DNA from: Rhodamnia argentea
Lineage: Eukaryota; Streptophyta; Magnoliopsida; Myrtales; Myrtaceae
Assembly (NCBI RefSeq): GCF_020921035.1
Contig: NC_063158.1
Coordinates: forward strand, 6,368,001 to 6,432,000
Direction: 5' to 3'
Length of the DNA stretch: 64,000 bases
A program made the position numbers and the translations under genes. A model generated the notes under the pieces. The model had not been told where the DNA came from. It worked only from the letters and a program-made list of their open reading frames with translations, and did not search any database. The first letter of the stretch is position 1, and each line of letters begins with the position of its first letter. This document shows, piece by piece, positions 38,685 to 50,814 of the stretch.

Positions 38685-41610
38685 TGAAGACCTGTCCACA
38701 ATCATAATGCACATCTAGAAGTAGGTGAAAAAAGAAGAAGAAGGGGAACCTCATTCATGTCGGATTCGTACTTTGCTCGATCTCACTCGAAAACGGAAGG
38801 GGATATTAATTATCATCGATGTGGCCAGATGGATCAATCTTGACACAAAAGGAAACGAACGAAACGAGTGGAGTTCATATGTTTCTTGAGAGAAGTCTAG
38901 TTGTTTCGAGGCTATTTGTCTTGATTTTTCGGAATACACTTCATTCAAATATGGAAGATGGATCTATAGTAACTAGAGCTGATGCATCACCATTTGTGTA
39001 TTCAAGGAGTTGGTCATGTTGATATAGCAACCGACAGTCTACGCTTCAAATAAGTAAAGACGTTATGTCCAAAATGGTGAAGAAGTCATATTATGATTTA
39101 TTGCCACTTTGGGGGCATCATGCACTTGGAGAGTTATGATCTGCACCATCTATAATCGGATTCAATATTGTTTCCTATGTTAACTTAAGATGCATAGCAT
39201 CGTGTAGTCAAGAAATTAACCATTTTAAGATGACCAAAATAAAGATTAAATTTCATGCATCGACGGTATTTTAGTGCGGATATTGTGGGAAGTCGATTTC
39301 CCTAGACAAGTACATACGAGGGACGTGGAAAATTGGCGGTTCCCAGGGACATTGACTAGACAGCACAAGACCTTTGACTAAGACCCCAGTAACGTGTTAA
39401 CCAAGTGGAGAGTACGTCAATTTCTCAGCCCAAGTCCAAGGAAACTACTAGGAAAGAGAGAGTAGAGAGGCCAGGAAGGCAGGCAGGCATTTCTAGGAAA
39501 GGAAGGACGGTGCCAAGGACTCAATCCCTAGGAGCCCCTGTCCTAGGCTTCCTTCGTTCAGGCCGTCTGTCCTAGGAGCACACCAAGTATGCCGTGCGGT
39601 CGCTTTCCAGGCACTCTTTCGAGACTCGGACTGGTGTCATGTGCGCTTGTCTCCTGCCCTGGTGTGGATCGGGTGGATCGTGATTTTTTTTTTTTTTTTT
39701 GGTCCAAGGGTGGATCGTGATTGAGTGCAATTGGGCTTTGAAAATGGGGCGGGTTGACCGGGTTCTTGAAGTCTAGCGGGTGGATCCGTTGAGGAAAATC
39801 TATCGAGTCTTTAACATGATTCAATGTTTCTCTCATATCGATTGTGAAAGAGATCGATAGTCAATTCATAAGTATGAAAGAAAACATTATTCTTTGAATT
39901 GGTTTTTAAAATGAGAGAGCTTCAAGACCACTCAACACCGATATTAAAGCTTAAATTACTAGTCCGAACTTAACAACTACACGGTAGAGAAACGGGTTGT
40001 GGAAGGGACTAATGATTGGTTCCTTAGTGTGAGGAAAAGCCTCCTAAGGTCATTGCACTCGTACTTGGTACGCTGCCTTCGAATTCGATATTTCTTAAAC
40101 CCAAGAAATTGGATGGGTGGTAAACGACCAAACTCTCGAATTCAATTCCTACTCGGCACCACCATTTTGGGTCAAACCGGAAGAAAGTAAAATCTTAAAC
40201 CCTATCACGGCCTAAGCAAAAACGACCCATGATCCTGAATCCTACATATGAGGATGAAGAACGCTTCAGCAGCCTTAGATTCTTGTAGGGATGAGTAGGG
40301 GAATTCCCCGTTCCGTCAGTGGATGATGATTAAGGGGGCAAGAACAATAATTTAGCAGCCTAAATTTTGTCTCTACTTGTGTGTGTCGGCTGCTACTGCT
40401 CATGCCCCTCATGCCCCCACCCCAAAATTCTCCTTGTCCACTCAAAGCAGTCCTAAAGCAGAGCTGGAGTCAACCGCTAGTTCACGAGAACATGTGCTAA
40501 ACGAACCAAAAAGCCAAAAGGGATAAAGGCAAGGACACAGATCCCATTCTCTGATCATTTGGTGGGTAAAGTAAGTGGGATCTTCACCTTCAATCAGGCT
40601 CGTGACACCCAATACGGACCCATGAGATTTTACCCAGAATATCGTAGGGCAAGAAAAGATGAGAAAAGAGAAGAAAAAAGGAAAGAAAAGAAGCACCTGA
40701 CATTAGATTTCGTTCCGATTCTCTCCATTCGCCGCTTCTCGGGACCGTTAAGGTTTTGGTCCTACACCTTCGGCTTGTTCATGAAACGAAGAGCCAAATC
40801 TTCTGCTTTTACTCCACTTTCTTTTAACTTTCTTTATGCCCATTTCATGCCCAGAAAAAAAAAAAAAATACACATAACCTCAAACAAAGGAAGAACAAAA
40901 GGATCGTTTTTGATCGGTGGGGCTGGCTTCGCTGGTGAGAATCGAGGAGCAAATATTGCAGAGAAGTTCTGTATGTGTACCGCGGGACTGCGTACGCCTT
41001 CTTCTTGCACCGGTTTGTGAGCACTACGACGATTGTGAAGGAGAAGAAGTCAAGAGGCTTTATGGAGCTTGAATCTTCACTATACTTGCGAGGCATGTTA
41101 TTAGGGTTGTTGATGTCTTGAAAGAGTTCAAGGCCACTGAAGAACAACTATCATGCAAAAAATCCGACCACCTTAAGAGTGCGCGTCCGTTGATTTGTCA
41201 GAGTACAGGCTGAAGCTCAGCCGGTCATCTTCTCATGAACTTACTCGGAGCATACATTAATCAAGCCCCATTATTGCATTTGGGTTACTAGTGCAGGTCC
41301 AATTATTGGGCCAATTATTTAGGCCTTCTTTGTAATTACAGAGCTCATATGGTGCATGAATTGCATTCCACTCATGAACTTTGCTAATAACCTAACCGTC
41401 ATTGGGTAAAAACAAATATGATGTTGTATTTTATGAGCCACAAATTCTTAAAAAAATGAATCATATTATAAGTTTTAATTAATTGCTATTTTTTTTTAGC
41501 AAAAAATAGACTGTTAGCATAATAATCACCTAAAGACTGTTAGATAATCAATTCTCTTTAACAGGTATATTCCAAGTTTTAGATGATGAAATAAACGACT
41601 CAGAAAATCG
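38685..41610. other. Intergenic, no gene identified
   Basis: No gene recognised. A stretch near 40982-41200 reads open in two frames with gene-like codon use ('IVKEKKSRGFMELESS' in one frame, 'VIRVVDVLKEFKATEEQ' in the other). It could be a decayed coding fragment, but I cannot place it in a family. Confidence 0.35.
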
Positions 41611-42430
41611 GAAGAATTACCAAAAAAAATCCTAAACCGATTACAATTGTGACAATTAAATCCTAAACCTATTGCATTTGTGTCACTTCAGTCCTTCCTG
41701 TTAACTATGACGGGCCGGCGCCGATATGGATGCCGGCGTTGACGTGGGCACTTTTTAATAAAATTTTAATATTTTTTTTAAACTATCTTTTGTGTTTTCC
41801 TTTCTTTCTTTTTGTTTTTACTTCCTTCTTCACTTTCCTTCGACCGGCCGCCGATCCGGCAACCCGCCAAAGGTCGGAACTAGCGAGGGTGAGGTTGGCC
41901 TCGACTAGGCTGAGCCTTGCCACCTTTGCTAGGCAAGCTCGCCAATGACAACAAGGCTCGACCTCCCCGGATCCGGGCGAGGCCAACCTTGCCATGGTTG
42001 CTTGATGCGGTCGAGGAAGAGCACCCCATAGGTAGAGGGGAGGGTGCCGGTGGAGGTGAAGCAACGGTGGAGGTGGCGGTTCACGGCGTGCCTACAATGG
42101 TGGATCTTGAACTTCCCCCACGTCGATGACAACAACTCCTCCCGCCACGATGACATTTCTTCACTGCTCAATCTCAATCCGAATTGCTTTCTCGTAATAT
42201 CAAGATTCGATCTTTCGTTCCTACAACGGATTGACGACCAGTCATAGGAAGCTGGAGAAGGAAACAAAAACAAAAAGAGAAAAAACAATTCAACGTCTTG
42301 CCGGTCGCCGTCCACGTCAGTGTCGGATAGCCATAGTTGGCCGGAAGTACTAAATTGACACAAATGCAAAATGTTTAAGACTGATTGGCACAATTGCAAT
42401 ATGATTATGACTTTTTTTGATAATTTTCGC
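41611..42430. mobile_element. Small inverted-repeat element, family A, copy 4
   Basis: The left end 'attaccaaaaaaaatcctaa' and the right end 'atgactttttttgataattt' pair as inverted copies. It has the same plan as the 38-kb copy: AT-rich shoulders with 'tgtgacaattaaatcctaaa' phrases around a GC-rich core ('ccgatccggcaacccgcc' to 'ggatccgggcgaggcc'). Non-coding. Confidence 0.7.
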
Positions 42431-42731
42431 ATCATAACAACAGTAGAAAAGGCAATCTCATTTCCAGTTTGTTCGATGAAAATTCCAATAATCAACAGAA
42501 GTATGTCAACCGTGTGCGATCAAGATGTGATACTCCGAAATTTCATAATGGGGCTCGACCGCATCAAAATCTAAGGATGAGAGTCATGACCTCCACCCCC
42601 CGCGCGCTCGAGAGCATCGACCCTGTCAATGGAGGTGAGTTTCGGGGACTTCTTCAGGTGACCGTCCCTAACACTCGCCACCCATTGTCCTCCTCTCGGG
42701 AGGCTTTGCGCGCATCAAGTCCTTTTGTTCA

Positions 42732-43551
42732 TGTTGTCGGCCATGTTCGTATACATATATATATCGAAAGTACAATACAAAATGAACATACAAAATCGAA
42801 ATTACTAACCTGATTCAAAAGCAAACGCAAGAATCAGAATATTGATCCGAGCCCAACGAATTCGCTGTGTCCTTAAGACAAATTTGTCCTCTCAATTTGG
42901 TACCCGAGGACGTCGGACAATTGTCTCCCAGGATAGAACGGATCGCGTCCCTTTGAATCGGCACTCATTCAAAGGGCTCCGGCGAACTTAACTTTGTGGA
43001 ACAAGATCGCACTGAATGAAAAATGAGGGTGCAGATTTCGGGAAAATGAAGTTACTAAAAAATGAAAGCGCTTCGAAGACTATTTATATTGAAAGTTTGA
43101 GAAAAAACGAAGAGGCACGAAGCTTGGGTCCGGATGATGGTTAACATAACCGAATATAACTTCTTCTTGAACAGACATAACTCTTCAAAAGAATTTCCGA
43201 ACGAACGCATCTGTTCGTTTAAGGACGAATGTCCAACAGTTGTGTTAAGTGTCTATTCGGTAAAATAAACAAATGGGCAAATAAAAAAAATTAAATGGAA
43301 TAAGAGAACCCAAGCTCGGGCCCGAACCGAACCGAGCCGAGCCGGCCGGAAGGACGGCGGCGGCGGCGCGCGCGTGTGGGCCGAAATCCATTTGCATAGG
43401 TCCTCCCTCCTCCATAAAAGTGGGGTGCCCCTTGGGGCCCAAACCCATTTGTGAGGTTCCACTTAATAAACCCATCTCCCATCTACCTTTCATCCTATAT
43501 GGGACTCCCACATTTCCTTCTCATTCACTCTAGAGGGATAAATCCCCAACA
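42732..43551 (-). repeat. 3' LTR of the Copia fossil
   Basis: This LTR begins TG and ends CA. It is next to a purine-rich tract on the minus strand ('catgtgggggat') that would serve as the polypurine tract. It contains a GC-rich segment near 43330-43375. Confidence 0.88.
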
Positions 43552-44100
43552 ATCCCCCACATGAATGAGATATTCGGACATCACGACTCTTCGTTTATGC
43601 ATGAAATGCGGTGTGCGATTATTCCTTGAGAAATAGTTACATCGGGATAAGTAATCTGAAACTTTGAACTTTCCCTAGTGAAACCTATCGGACTTACTCG
43701 GTCAATCAGTAGACTTGATGTCTTTGAACTATCGACCTTTGGTGTAAGCCTAGACAATAAAAATCACATAACTTCCTCTCGAACAAAGTTAGTTCTCACT
43801 GTTGTGTTCGTTTTGGCCATAAACACCCTTTGGTCTTATGAGTGTTTTGGAGAATTCGGCCTTTTCCAATTCTCACATAAGCGGCCCTCACTTCACACTC
43901 ACATAGGTGATTTCTGAACATATAGTATATCATATACTCAATTCGGAATCATTAAAAGCTTTTCGCTTAACCTTCACATATTAGTACTGTCTTCATCTAG
44001 GAATGAGTAATAAATTACAGTACTCTACACAGTCTTCATAACTTGGTTGTCCCTTTGAACCTAGATCTTGGGATCTCCAATCAACAAGGTAGGGTATCCG

Positions 44101-45434
44101 CTACGAGGACTTATTTATAGGCCTTAAACCCATTCCTTTCGATGTTTTCACAACTATCTCTCTAGTTAGGCCTTTTGTTAATGGATCCGCAACATTATCT
44201 TTTGACTTCACATAGTCAATGGTGATAATTCCACTAGAAAAAAGTTGTCTTACGGTGTCATGTCTTCGACGTATGTGTTGAGACTTACCGTTATACATGA
44301 CATTCCTTGCCCTTCCTATTGCTCACAATGTATGCATACAGCAGGCATTGGTTTAGGCCAATTAGGAATATCTTCCAAGAAGTTTCGAAGCCACTCTGCT
44401 TCTTCACCGGCTTTATCCAAAGCTATAAATTTCGATTCCATAGTTGATCTAGCAGTACAAGTTTGTTTGGATGATTTCCATGACATCGCTGCCCCACCAA
44501 GTGTGAATACATATCCACTTGTCGATTTTGTGTCTTTAGTGCCGGTTATCCAATTTGCATTCATTGTTTCCTTTAAGGATCGATTCTTTCTTTCCGCCAC
44601 ACCATTCGATTGCGGTGTATAAGGGGCGGTAGTTTGGTGAACGATACCGAACTCGGTACAAATTTCCTCAAAAGGAAATTCATATTCATCTCCTCTATCA
44701 CTTCTTAACACTTTTATTTTCTTATTTAACTGATTTTCAACTTCGGATTTATAAGTTCTAAAAGCATTCACAGCTTCATCCTTGCTACTAAGTAGATAGA
44801 TATAGCAATATCTCGAACAGTCATTTATGAACGTGATAAAGTATTTCTTACCACCTCTAGAAGGTATTGCTTTCATATCACAAATATCTGTGTGTATTAG
44901 ATCTAAATGTTCTGTAACTCTATTATCTACGGAATGGAAAGGAGGCTTAGAAAATTTAGATTCAACACACACTTGGCACTTTTCACTTGGACAATCAAAC
45001 TTCGGCAATAGTCCCATACTAATTAATTTCTTTATCGACTTATAGTTAACGTGTCCTAATCTAGCATGCCAAATATTAGGAGACTCAAGCACATAAGTAG
45101 AAGCGACTTTATTCATATCATCTTTGGTTACAACGATCATTACATTCAACTTGAACAAACCATCACTCGGATAACCCTTTCCTACATACATCTCATTTTT
45201 GGAGAGTATAAACTTATCGGATACAAAAACCAACTTGAAGTTATTCTTACTAAGGAGAGATCTAGACACTAAATTCTTGCGAACATCCGGCACATGCAGA
45301 ACATTATTTAGTGTCACAATCTTTCCAGATGTCATCTTCAGAGTAATCTTTCCGACACCTTCAATCTTAGAGATTGATGAATTACTCATATAGAGTTTTT
45401 CATCACCCCCCACGGTTGTGTAGGACGAGAACAT
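44101..45434 (-). other. pol-derived region of the Copia fossil
   Basis: Fossil coding region with GAG-pre-integrase, integrase and RNase H similarity of the Ty1/Copia type. Described as a fossil only. Confidence 0.85.
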
Positions 45435-45479
45435 CGATCCGTTCGCACAAATATGACGAGTTGCTCCAGTATCAATCCA

Positions 45480-46484
45480 TCACTCCTTGGGGTTTCCCAC
45501 CATATTACACTCGGATATCACATCGGTCAGATTGATATTGTCAACACCATTGGAAATCTCTTCCACCACATTTGCTCGAGTTTTCTGTCTTTTCTTGGCT
45601 TTGCAATCTTTGGCTCGATGTCTAGATTTTCCACGGTTAAAGCATTTGCCAACAAATTTTTTCAGACCTTGGGTGAATCCCTCTCCAGACTTGCTAGGCA
45701 TTTTCCTCTTCTTGTTGGGATTCGATCTTTCTTCAACAACATTGGCCCTTGAGACCTCCAGATTTTTTCCAACTTTCTTCTCGGAAGATCTATTATCTTC
45801 CTCTATCCTCAACCGAACAATCAAGTCTTCAAGTGACAACTCCTTTCTCTTATGTTTGAGATAATTTTTGAAATCTCTCCGGGACGGTGGCAGTTTTTCA
45901 ATGAAGGCAGCCACTTGAAATGACTCACTTAGAGTCATTCCTTCAGCATGAATATCATGCATAATCACTCGAAGCTCTTGAACCCGACTTAAGACGGTCT
46001 TTGAATCAACCATCTTGAAGTCCAGAAATTTCCCGACAATGAATTTCTTCAGTCCGGCATCTTCGGTTTTATATTTCTTGTCCAGACTATCCCATAACTC
46101 CTTAGCCATTTTTAATGGACTATAGAAGTTATAGAGAGTATTATCCGGACCGTTGAGGACATAATTGCGACATAGGAAATCGGAATGCTTCCATGCGTCT
46201 ACTGCAGCAAATCTTTCCTTATCTACCTCTCCTTCATCCAACTTAGGAGCATCCTCATTGAGGAGCCTTGCCAAGTTCAATGTCGTAAGATAAAACAACA
46301 TTTTTTGTTGCCATCTCTTGAAATCTATACCATTGAACTTTTCTGGCTTTTCTCCGTGATTCGGAATAGGGTTGAGTGGAGTCGAAGTCGAAGCCATTTC
46401 TATTATACGGTGACCACAACAAATCACGGAATGATAAGCACAAACGAGTACTAACAAAATAAACAAGCAACGGTCTCGGCACAA
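45480..46484 (-). other. gag-derived region of the Copia fossil
   Basis: Fossil coding region with the UBN2-type Copia gag plan ('EKFNGIDFKRWQQKMLFYL', 'LKKFIVGKFLDFKMVDSKTV') and a knuckle-like motif near its end ('CFNRGKSRHRAKDC'). Described as a fossil only. Confidence 0.85.
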
Positions 46485-46874
46485 ACAGAAAAATAATACC
46501 GTGATTATGTTAGTTGCTCGGCAAGAGATGAACTAAGTGACAATGGACTATTAAATATGTTAAGTGCACGAGAACAGAGATATACCGGAACGAAGATCAA
46601 TCTAATCGGGAATTATACGTCGAAGACGGAATGAGAAACAAATAGATTGATATTGAACGATGCAATAGAATTTTCGATAAAACATATGTGCACTAATTTC
46701 GATTCGGAACTTCCATGATATAGTAATGGAGGACAGAATATTTTCAACAAAAAATATCATACAACAGGCTTGCACACGACACAATAACGGTTGAACGGAA
46801 TACTTTCACTAAAAATATTATACGAACTAAGCACAATGATCATGAATGAACGAAAACAGAATTTGTCTTAAGAT

Positions 46875-47678
46875 TGTTGTCGGCCATGTTCGTATATATA
46901 TATATATATATATCGAAAGTACAATACAAAATGAACATACAAAATCGAAATTACTAACTTGATTCAAAAGCAAACGCAGCAATCAGAATATTGATCCGAG
47001 CCCAACGAATTCGCTGTGTCCTTAAGACAAATTTGTCCCCTCAATTTGGTACCCGAGGACGTCGGACAATTGTCTCCCAGGATAGAACGGATCGCGTTCC
47101 TTTGAATCGGCACTCATTCAAAGAGCTTCGGCGAACTTAACTTTGTGGAACAGGATCGCACATAATGAAAAATGAGGGTGCAGATTTCGGGAAAATGAAG
47201 TTACTAAAAAATGAAACTGCTTCGAAGACTATTTGTATTGAAAGTTTGAGAAAAAACGAAGAGGCACGAAGCTTGGGTCCAAATGATGGTTAACATAACC
47301 GAATATAACTTCTTTTTGAACAGACATAACTCTTCAAAAGAATTTCTGAACGAACGCATCTGTTCGTTTAAGGACGAATGTCCAACGGTTGTGTTAAGTG
47401 TCTATTCGGTAAAATAAACAAATGGGCAAATAAAAAAAAATTAAATGGAATAAGAGAACCCAGGCCCAGGCCCGAACCGAGCCGGCCGGACGGCGGCGTG
47501 CGCGGGCTGAAATCTATTTGCGTAGGTCCTCCCTCCTCCATAAAAGTGGGGTGCCCCTTGGGGCCCAAACCCATTTGTGAGGTTCCACTTAATAAACCCA
47601 TCTCCCATCTACCTTTCATCCTATGTGGGACTCCCACATTTCCTTCTCATTCACTCTAGAGGGATAAATCCCCTAACA
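46875..47678 (-). repeat. 5' LTR of the Copia fossil
   Basis: Matches the other LTR along its whole length apart from scattered differences and small length changes in the (TA)n and GC-rich segments. Confidence 0.88.
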
Positions 47679-47683
47679 GTTCA

Positions 47684-48414
47684 TACCACCGGTCTCCATC
47701 GGAGCAGCAACGTCGAGATACAGAATGTGTTCAGCAGAATCTTCTGTCTTTAAAGCTTAACAATTCATGTAAATGCTCAGGTCTGTTGCTCAGCCTCCTT
47801 TTCATTTCCCATGAAAGCTCACGACCATGTCAGTAGTCAGTTCCTGACGAAGTAGATGGCACGTTTGTGGCCCTGACTCACACTGGCCGCTATTTTGTAT
47901 TACCAAGTCATTCTCTGTTCCAAGTCATCGAGAGTTACCGGATTCAGTCACGCGATGGTCCTCGAATAGGCCGCGTCCTTTTCAGGTAAGCGGTTCACGA
48001 CAGGCTAATGCGCCCGGCAGTCGCAATCCCGTGCGAAAGCGAGGGGTTGGCTGGGGGCATGAAACAGCTAAGCCGAACTAGTTGGGGGGCAGAAACTTCC
48101 CTTCAAAGCAAACCCATATAGTGCAGCACATAAAGAAACAAAAAGGCGGTAACAAGTTGGACCCAGAATGATTTGTTAGCACACAGCGATCATGAATGAA
48201 CCACACTCCAAAAAAAGCGTAATATGTGTACCTTACATTCCAAAGTGTCTCACGCTCAAAGGGAAAACAAGAAACAAAGGCCGGACAAAATCTGAAAAGA
48301 GAGGATTCCTTCGTTCTGGAATATTGTGGAGGAAGTCATTTGCGACAGAGAAAGAAACGGAAATAAAGCTGGTCTGGTAACGTTGAGCTGGACTTTGAGC
48401 GATTTTGGATTTTG
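47684..48414. other. Promoter-side region of the PDV1-like gene
   Basis: No coding frame recognised. It lies between the Copia fossil and the PDV1-like start, so the element inserted within about 740 bases of that start codon. Confidence 0.4.
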
Positions 48415-49591
48415 ATGGAGTTGAATGGAGATCTGCAGGGGCTCATTGAGAGAGCTTGGGCACTGAAAGAGACCATTGATGGTGACATCAACAGCAGTTT
48501 CAGGTATTGTAATTTCTGCTTGCGACATGGTCATAACTGCGACATCGCGGGGACAGCGTATAAGGAGACAGAGAGGCTCACTGCCATGAGAGATTCATTG
48601 AAGGATGTGGAGTCCATGCTCATATACTTACAGGTGTGGTTGGGTTCGGTTGGGTTCTACTCTTTTTCTTCCAGCTTTAATCCAATTGAAAGATCTATGA
48701 CACTCTTCGTTCAAGCAAATTAGTCTTTTTTGCGTTCATGTTCATGTAGCTGTGGTAACTTGCCATCCAATCATGTTGAAGATCTGTGTAAACTGGCTAT
48801 TGGTGTGGCGTGATTAAGCTGCATACGTTCGTCCTTATTCAATTTGCCTGTGATCATACGACAGCAGAAGAGTTTTTGGTAGGCCATTCAAGATTTGTTA
48901 TCGTGGGCGAGAGGCAGTTTCTGTTGGAAGAGGACGTGGAACTGAAGCTGGAGTAACCCATAGTCCCAAAATTTATTCCAAGGAAGAGTTTCGCTTTCTG
49001 ATTGATCAATCTAATCCTTCTCTTTTTCGAATTTCTGCGTTACCTACACAACCATGTATAGCTTGAGAAAGTTCTCAACAGAGAGCAACTTCATTGCAGA
49101 GGCTCCGGAGCTGGCAGCACTTGGACAGACGCACCGCGCTTGCCCGGTTGGAAGATAGCAGATCCGTCCTCATTGAAAATGTGAGCCAATATCAAGGAAG
49201 GCCTCTCGACGTGGTGTGAGAATTAAATGCATGTTTCGGCGATGGGAAAATGGTGTCCCACAAGATAAAATCAAGAGATCAAATGGCGAAGAGAAACAAC
49301 GATCCAGCTGATATTAAGCGTCGGAAAAGGCCGGGACTAGGCTTCCTGGTCTGCTGCTGTAAGATACTGCTCAGTCCATGGAAGTGGCACGAGGCCGTCA
49401 GGATCACCGTGAAACTAGTGGTCGTCTCCGCTAGCATTTCGTCGATGATGTCTTTCATAAGTTACAAGCAGCAGAAATGGAGTTGCAGGAAGGGATTTGT
49501 GTCACTGATGGACCCAACAGAAGTGAGGGGAAATGGCAGTTTGGTAGGCATTTCAAAGAGGCCTCTACATGTTTTAAGTGGCCGGGGATAA
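48415..49591 (+). pseudogene. PDV1: PDV1-like plastid-division gene with an in-frame stop
   Basis: Exon 1 is 48415-48633 (73 codons, 'MELNGDLQGLIERAWALKET' to 'SLKDVESMLIYLQ') and exon 2 starts at 49100 after 'tcattgcag'. PDV1 sits in the outer plastid envelope and recruits the dynamin ARC5 to the division ring. The N-terminal part matches PDV1 in plan, with a coiled-coil continuing as 'LDRRTALARLEDSRSVLIEN'. Exon 2 then meets TGA at 49217-49219, within the conserved 'LDVV.ELNACFG' stretch, yet the same frame stays open for 123 more codons. It shows a basic stretch, a membrane helix ('RITVKLVVVSASISSMMSFI') and the C-terminal 'LHVLSGRG' ending in the Gly that PDV1 uses to bind its inner-membrane partner. 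The natural reading is a recent nonsense change (CGA to TGA fits), so the gene is either a young pseudogene or polymorphic. A sequence error or unusual splicing remains possible. Identity is supported by its place after UBC and CRF. Confidence 0.72.
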
Positions 49592-49907
49592 CTGCATGGC
49601 TACTAATTCATTAATTCATTGAATTGCATCAAGGTCATATTTTTTATTTTTGTAATGGCAAAAAGCTTTTCTACAGTTTTCAAGGATGCATGGTGTGATC
49701 TGATAATGATGCTCTGTTGTCTGACATATTGGAATGAGAAGATTAACACATTCTGAGCATGTTTTTTCCACTCCTAATTTGGCTAAAACATCCATAGAAA
49801 AGTGTTACGACCATTTCACCGACTATGGGTCCCTGTTTCAGCATATTATGCGTTCCATTTTCGTCCATTTTTTGGGTTTCTTTTTTTTGCGAGTCTCACT
49901 TTCCTTT
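49592..49907. other. 3' region of the PDV1-like gene
   Basis: Nothing coding recognised; likely 3' untranslated region and spacer. Confidence 0.4.
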
Positions 49908-50032
49908 GGGCCTGTTTGGTTCAGCATTGCAAATGAGCATTGGGGCTCTAAAGTCCCTTAGCCAAATGCAAATGGTGTTTGGTTCATTTTTTGACTCACT
50001 TTGGGAAGATGCAATTGCATCTTAAATGCTCT

Positions 50033-50087
50033 CCAAAGTCCCTTAGCCCAAAGTACCTCTGGAGGTACTTTGGGCTAAGGACTTTGG
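50033..50087. repeat. Near-perfect 55-bp palindrome
   Basis: The left arm starts 'ccaaagtcccttagccc' and the right arm ends 'gggctaaggactttgg', meeting around 'acctctggaggt'. The arms are about 26 and 25 bases and differ by one base. It would form a very stable hairpin. Confidence 0.9.
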
Positions 50088-50134
50088 CGAAATGCAACTA
50101 ATTTTTTATTATTTTAATTTTTTCACCTTTGCTT

Positions 50135-50600
50135 GCCGCCACCGCCGCCGCCGGTTGCCGGTCGCCGCCGCCGGTCGCCGGTCGCCGCCGCCGGTCGCCG
50201 GTCGCCGCCGCCCGGTCGCCGGTCGCCGCCGCCGGTCGCCGGTCGCCGCCGCCCGGTCGCCGGTCGCCGCCCCGCCGTCGCCGGTCGCCGCCGCCGGTCG
50301 TCGGTCGCCGCCGCCGGTCGCCGGTCGCCGGTCGCCGGTCGCCGGTCGCCGGTCGCCGGTCGCCGGTCGCCGCCGCCGGTCGCCGGTCGCCGCCGCCGGT
50401 CGCCGCCGCCGGTCGCCGGTCGCCGCCGCCGGTCGCCGGTCGCCGCCGCCGGATCGCCGCCGCCGGTCGCCGGTCGCCGCCGCTGGTCGCCGGTCGCCGC
50501 CGCCCGCCGATCGCCGGTCGCCGCCGCCGGTCGCCATGGCCGGTCGCCGCCGCCGCCGCTGGTCGCCGCCGCCGCCATCGCCATGATCGGTCGCCATTGG
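50135..50600. repeat. GC-rich minisatellite (GCCGCCGCCGGTC / GCCGGTC units)
   Basis: Repeats of 'gccggtc' and 'gccgccgccggtcgccggtc' fill about 465 bases in a region that is otherwise AT-rich. All six frames are long and open here only because the repeat has no stop; none is a gene. Confidence 0.95.
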
Positions 50601-50814
50601 CTGGGTCGCCGCCGTGGCCGCTTTTTTTCAAAAAGGAAAAATATTTTACAAAGTTCATTTTTCACCAAACAACATTTTCGTCAAAGTTGCTTTTTAAATG
50701 TGTTTTTAAAATATACTTTACCAAACACTACTTGCATTTTGAAAAAGGCCTTTAGCCCAAAGGTATTTGCATTTTCTCAAAGTCCCTTGGCCAAATGCTG
50801 AACCAAACAGGGCC

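Larger units (their letters stand above)
42732..47678 (-). mobile_element. Copia LTR retrotransposon fossil
   Basis: The element is bounded by two LTRs, each starting 'tgttgtcggccatgttcg' and ending 'aaca', and is flanked on both sides by the 5-base target duplication 'gttca' (42727-42731 and 47679-47683). It reads on the minus strand. Parts seen are a gag-type region with a CCHC-like knuckle, a protease/GAG-pre-integrase stretch, an integrase core ('[17 protein letters not shown]' and '[17 protein letters not shown]') and a Copia RNase H segment ('[20 protein letters not shown]'). It looks broken, with a handful of breaks. By eye the LTRs differ at about 3% of positions, which at usual plant rates means an insertion on the order of a million years ago. 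Confidence 0.93.
49908..50814. mobile_element. Inverted-repeat element carrying a GC-rich minisatellite
   Basis: The left end 'gggcctgtttggttcagcat' pairs with the right end 'atgctgaaccaaacagggcc'. Inside both ends are further inverted phrases ('aaagtcccttagccaaatgc' and 'tcaaagtcccttggccaaat'). The 'GGCCTGTTTGG' end is common among plant MITEs. The flanks show 'ttt' on both sides, so a 3-base target duplication is possible but not decisive. The interior contains a palindrome (50033-50087) and a minisatellite (about 50135-50600). Confidence 0.75.

Noticed and set aside
40559-41200. 153-codon frame and gene-like stretch downstream
   Set aside because: The frame runs through Lys-rich purine tracts. 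The later stretch looks coding in two frames but fits no family I can name, so I did not call a gene.
50092-50801. Long open frames of 160-220 codons in all directions
   Set aside because: They are by-products of a stop-free GC-rich minisatellite and have no gene-like composition.
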